From Wallemia ichthyophaga EXF-994 (Eukaryota > Basidiomycota > Wallemiomycetes > Wallemiales > Wallemiaceae): a DNA stretch of 64,000 bases. The notes beneath the pieces are model-generated. The model was not told where the DNA came from. It did not search any database and saw only the letters and a list, made by a program, of their open reading frames with translations. The stretch lies in assembly GCF_000400465.1 (NCBI RefSeq), contig NW_008806284.1:1-64000 (forward strand), given 5' to 3'. Shown piece by piece: positions 59,518-64,000 of this stretch; within the stretch, counting starts at the first letter, position 1; every line of letters begins with the position of its first letter. The position numbers and the translations under genes were made by a program.

Positions 59518-59694
59518 CAAGTGATCAAGTGATCAACTAATTCAAGGATTTTGTAATTTTTCAACAAAGGATGTATTACTATTTTACAGTTTTTACAGTG
59601 ATTCCGGTGTGTGCTTTGTGTGCAGTGAGTACGCTAGTATGCCAATGAGCCAATGTAATTGTATACTTTACTTTCCTGCGCGCATCCACTCTGC

Positions 59695-60680
59695 TCACAA
59701 CAGCGTCTCACCCAAAGCGGATCTAACGAGCGAGCATCCGACGCTCACAGTCTGCTTTACAGCGCGCTCATCTTCGAGTGTCGGGTTTACTTCCATAAGG
59801 TCAACAGCGACAAGAAGACCAGTCTGATGCAACGCCTCGCAAATATAATGCCCCTCTCTGAAAGTAAGACCACCACGAACCGGTGTACCTGTGCTTGGAG
59901 CCACCGACGGATCCATTGCGTCAACATCGAAGCTTAAATGTACCGGTCTGGTTCCATCAGGATTGACGTCGTTGAGTGCCATTTCGACTACCCTGCCAAT
60001 TCCCCATTTGTCTACATGGTGCATTGAGTACGCGGTGATATTGTGTTCTTTCAGCAGACGCTTTTCGCCATCATCCACATCGCGTAGACCTATATACACG
60101 AGACGTGAAGGGTGCAGCTGCGACTTGATCCAGCTGAATTCGGGTATATCTCCGGCAATGCCGAGCAAGAAAGATAGCTGATAAGTAAGTGGGTTAGTTG
60201 AGACGTCGCACGCATTCCGCACTTATCACTCACTGGACAACCATGCAAATTACCCGTTTCTGTTGTCTCGGGTGTATTCAAGTCGGCATGAGCATCCACC
60301 CACACAACACACAGTTCTGGATGAGCGCTTAAGCTGCCCGAAATGGTCCCCATGGCTAGGCTGTGGTCCCCACCCAGTGTCACAGGAAGCTTGCCTGCTT
60401 GGGCGTGTTTCTTTACCTCCTGGTACACTTTCTCAGTAGCCGCGCTGACTGTTCGTGGATACTTGAGCTTGCCGATGTCCGTATCATTCTCGAGCACGCT
60501 AAATCCGCTATGATCCTCTATGGCGTCGACTGATAGTCCGAGTGTCTCCACCTGCTGCGCGAGGCCGTGCTTTATCAACTGCACAGGCCCAGTCTCCGTG
60601 CCACGCTTAGGCTGTCCGTGACTAAATGGCGCATTAACGAATGCTACTTGTGGTTTTACGAATTTAAAAGGAGTGGACAT
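59695..60680 (-). CDS. CAR1: Arginase
   Basis: Manganese enzyme splitting arginine to urea and ornithine, 309 residues in two exons (60234-60680 and 59695-60177, intron 56 nt). GGDHSLAMG, WVDAHADLNTPETTETGNLHG and SFDVDAMDPSVAPSTGTPVRGG carry the metal-binding His and Asp residues. VDLMEVNPTLE is present too. The length is normal. Confidence 0.97.
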
Positions 60681-60764
60681 GGCGGTTAGTGATGAACAGG
60701 CGTATCGCGTGTTATCAATGATAAAATAAATTAAAAGTACAAAAGAAGAGCGAGACTAATCAAA

Positions 60765-63546
60765 TCACTCCTCTTCATCATGCTGGTCATCACGCTTGAA
60801 CAGATCGAGCATCTCATTCAATCCAAGCTTGTTAGACACCGCCTTGCCGCTGAGTGCTGCCTCGGCCAGTTCGCGCTTTTTCTTTTGAAGCTCGAGTATA
60901 CGATCTTCTACAGTCTGCACCACCGTTAATTTGTATATATGCACTTCGCGTTTCTGTCCGAGACGGTGGGCTCTGTCGAAAGCTTGGTCTTCGAGCGCAG
61001 GATTCCACCACATGTCAGACAAAATGACGCGCGAACATATATTCAGATTAAGCCCTGTCGATCCGGCTTTGAAGGATATCAGTATGACTGATGGTGTGTT
61101 AGAGAATCAACTTTTGCACTCAAGCATAAGCGTAAGCATATGCCCTAGCATTGGCACTCCCACCTGTTGTCTTATCATCCGACTTTATCTGATTAAGCAC
61201 AGCCTCGCGTTCGATTGGATTCATAGATCCATCGTATCTTACGTACTTGTAGCCAGCTGCTTTGACGAAGCTTTCAATGATATCGAGGAATGTGACGAAT
61301 TGTGAGAATATGATGGTTTTCTCTGGGGTATTCGTGATTTTGTGGCTGCTATTTTTGTCCTTGTGATTCTTGTGATTCTTTTGATCCTTATGACCGCTCT
61401 TGTTGTCCTTCTTTTCAGTGTCCTTTCTCAATTTCGCTTCCTTCCTTTCCTGCTCCCGATCGTCATCACTTTCACTGAGCACAATCTGCTGACTCTTTTT
61501 CTTCAGGATTGATTTCTTGCTTTTACTCTTCTCGCTTTTCTCGTTCTTCTCAACGCGCTTTCTGTCATCGTCATCCGCCTTTTTTATGTCCATCGACGCT
61601 GTACGCTTGATAATTGTGTCAAGATCGTCATTTTCGCTGCTACTGATATCTATAGCTTTAGACGGGAGGCCAGCCGGATCGAGGCGCGTTTGAGGGGTGT
61701 GTGGAGTGTACGAATCTGTCTGTGTCTGTGTCTTCTGTTGTGATCGCCCTTTGGTGTTTGGTTTAATAGCAGTGCTAGTAGAAGCTGCAGCAACATCAGT
61801 AGCGCTATGCACCTCTTCCAAAATACGCATAATAGCTCTAATCTTTGCACTCTCCACCAACCCCGTCGCATCACCCGACTTATCAACTCCACTACTCCCT
61901 ACTACCTTCGCTTTTCCCTTGTCGATCTGTAGATCCTCATCGACATGCTTCTTCTCACCTACACCTAACCCAGTGAAAAGATCCGCGAGCTCATCCGCCT
62001 CTTTCTCATCCTCCTCTTCCTCCACTTTACCTGGCTGTTGTGACCGCATAGCCGGTTCGTTAGCGACAAAGTCATCCTTGCTGTAAGCGCGCGTGACGAG
62101 ATGTGGATGACAGCAAGCCTGTCTCAAACGGAGCAACAGAGTTAAGACGCTAGTGTACCTGCTATTAATAGCGCCCTCTGTCACGAACTTGCTGATAGTT
62201 TGCTGAGCGCGATCGTGAACGTTATCGTAGAATCTGCGCTCCTCCTCATCGAACAAGCACGCAACATCCGTAACATGCTTCGGGGGTAGTGTGATAAGCG
62301 CCGATCCGTCCTCATTCAAGGTGTTCTTTGTACGTCGCAGCATAACCAATTTGAGAATCAGCTGTAAACGCGCTATCGCCACTTTGACACGGCCACTTTT
62401 CATAGGCGTGCTAATGCGCGTCTTGAACTCGTCATAATGACGAAAAGGCTCTATGCGCAGGAAACGTAGCAACGCATAGAGCTCGTCGACGTTGTTCTGG
62501 ATGGGCGTACCCGTCAGACACCATCTGTAGCATGCAGATAGCCCCGCACATGCTATGCTCGTCTTACTCGTCCGGTTCTTGATGTTCTGTGCTTCGTCGA
62601 GCACAACGCGTTGGAAATTGCCCTCAAAAAGGGCGCAAAGAGGCTTCTTCTGCTTGCCAGTTTTACCCGTTTTGCTTTTGGTACCGCTACTGCTCTTACT
62701 TTTGCTGCCACCTGGCTCCTCACTCTCGTACACGCGGTGCTCAGATGACACCGTCTGGTAGCTCGTTACGACGACATCGTAATTGGCAAAGGCAGCAGCG
62801 TCGCGCGTGCGTGCTGCGCCGTGGTGTGTGAGTACGCGCACGCCGTCGCACTTACTTTTGGCCTCCGTCTCCCACTGCGCCACCACAGCTAGAGGTGCTA
62901 CGATGAGGGTAGTTTTGGACCACTCACGTACAACTTGCTTATCAGAGCTATTGGAGAGGATGAGTGCGAGAGTCTGGACAGTTTTCCCAAGTCCCATCTT
63001 AACGCTGTCAGAGTGAGCGAGTTGGATGTAAAACGCGCAACTCACATCATCAGCTAGAATACCGCCATGCTTATTAGATACGCCACTCTCGCGGTCGCGC
63101 ATCCAAGCTACACCGGCTATCTGGTGCTGGAGAAGGGTGATGTCGGGCATTCCAGGGATAGTTGCGGTGGATGGGAGATCAACATCGTCGTAATCAGCAG
63201 TCACGCCTGAAATGAGCTCGTTGAGGTGTTTGTTCGCCTCGCTGGAAGTCGTCGCCGTCGTCGTGTCTGAGGATGACGGCGTATCTTCTCGCGGGAGCGG
63301 CGTGACTGGGGGCAAGGAAACACTTGCTAGTGGGGGTGGCGATACCTGGTGGACTGCTACACGTGATGCCAATGGTTGTGGCGGGCGGGCGTAAAGGTTC
63401 TTGGATACAGGCGCTGCCCAGCCATTAGGTGCACGCTGTGGTATGCCGTATGTAGGTGGTGGTAGACCTGCTGGACGTGTACTCTGTGTACCTTGTGTGT
63501 TGTGTGTTTTGTGTGCACCGCGTGCGCCCTGGTTACCAGTATACAT
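60765..63546 (-). CDS. SNF2-family ATPase/helicase without RING finger
   Basis: Protein of 885 residues in three exons: 63046-63546, 61164-62997 and 60765-61087. Motifs seen: I (DD|MGLGKT, split by a 48-nt intron), II (DEAQNIKN), III (LTGTPIQNN), V (FKAGSTGLNL) and VI (DRAHRLGQKR). It resembles the Rad16/Uls1/Rad5 branch (VLTLLLRLRQACCHPHL). The region between the lobes, where those proteins carry a RING finger, is instead a long Lys/Asp/Ser-rich stretch with no Cys/His cluster. The N-terminus is Pro/Ser/Thr-rich. It is probably a nuclear DNA translocase; the exact orthologue is not resolved. Confidence 0.85.
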
Positions 63547-63653
63547 GACAGTATCTACTTAAAGACAAAGACACTACCCTGAAAACAAAGCAAATGTGAA
63601 ATAAATTTGTATCAACACGCTCATGACATTCAGATTCATACAAAAAGTATAGC

Positions 63654-64000
63654 TTAAGCCTCGCGAGTTTGTTGAGTACCACGTAACAAACCGGTACGTC
63701 TGGCAGCAATAAGACCAGCCTTTTGACCAGAAGGAGCATCTCTGGCGATGGTAGAGGCGTGACCAATGTGTTGGTGGTTACCACCACCGTGAGGGTGGTC
63801 TACTGGGTTCATGGCAACACCACGAGTACGTGGCCAGCAGTTTCTCTTGACCTTGAACTTGTGGTGAGCGGCACCAGCCTTGAGGAGAGGCTTGTCAATA
63901 CGACCACCACCAGCGACAATACCAATTGAAGCTCTGGATGAACCGACGACAGCCTTCTTAGCACCGGATGGAAGACGGATTCTAGTCTTACCGTCGACCT
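63654..64000 (-). CDS. RPL2: 60S ribosomal protein L2 (uL2), 3' part
   Basis: C-terminal 115 codons, cut by the right edge. [47 protein letters not shown] and the end [13 protein letters not shown] are diagnostic of eukaryotic L2 (yeast Rpl2, human RPL8), which shapes the peptidyl transferase centre. The 5' part lies beyond the window. Confidence 0.97.
   Translation of the reverse strand, partial: VDGKTRIRLPSGAKKAVVGSSRASIGIVAGGGRIDKPLLKAGAAHHKFKVKRNCWPRTRGVAMNPVDHPHGGGNHQHIGHASTIARDAPSGQKAGLIAARRTGLLRGTQQTREA

Overview
This window is nuclear DNA of a compact fungal genome. Genes lie back to back on both strands. Most are split by many very short GT-AG introns, typically 43-60 nt. The content is housekeeping genes of a free-living eukaryote. 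Basidiomycete-like intron density, small introns, moderate GC and lack of repeats suggest a Wallemia-like basidiomycete, but that is an inference and not a demonstrated identity. I see no transposon, tRNA, rRNA or CRISPR array.

Layout: 1-13.5 kb carries a TTI2-like fragment, a mitochondrial DEAD-box helicase (MRH4-like), cytochrome b5 reductase, a kinesin-6, ARP1 (dynactin), NUP84, a DMT transporter and cytochrome c. After a 1.2 kb gene-free gap come a GT31 glycosyltransferase, proteasome subunit RPN2, an alpha/beta hydrolase, an orphan GTPBP-type N-domain protein and a divergent RPP2/RPS15 pair (14.7-22.9 kb). Then follow the PP2A activator, YTM1, Rab escort protein, SEC17, VPS28, a small membrane protein, SmB and a coiled-coil tail-anchored protein (22.9-32.6 kb). 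32.9-41 kb holds a GPI-anchored secreted protein, COQ11, an ArfGAP, SEC1 and PAT1. 41-43.4 kb is largely gene-poor. 43.4-50.6 kb holds an iron-sulfur serine dehydratase, RPL11, TAF9, a LAMTOR1/EGO1-like protein, ADE1 and an MPDU1-like PQ-loop protein. 50.8-64 kb holds an MFS transporter, ARL3, IES6, a CHY zinc-finger protein, BCD1, divergent histones H3 and H4, an arrestin-like protein, arginase, a SNF2 helicase and the 3' part of RPL2.

Genes are arranged in strongly compact divergent and convergent pairs. Two divergent pairs have start codons only 17 and 18 bp apart, and one convergent pair has overlapping stop codons. Membrane traffic is well represented (SEC17, SEC1, VPS28, MRS6, ARL3, ArfGAP), but nothing shows these genes are co-regulated beyond shared intergenic spaces.

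Exon models were built by hand from splice-site sequence and reading-frame continuity. Nearly all close without a frame error. Several reveal tiny exons (5 nt in ARP1, 5 nt in the CHY gene, 12 nt in the MFS gene) and start codons placed directly at an intron boundary (SmB, RPL11, RPP2). The most notable non-gene structure is an imperfect tandem duplication of the 3' end of SEC1.
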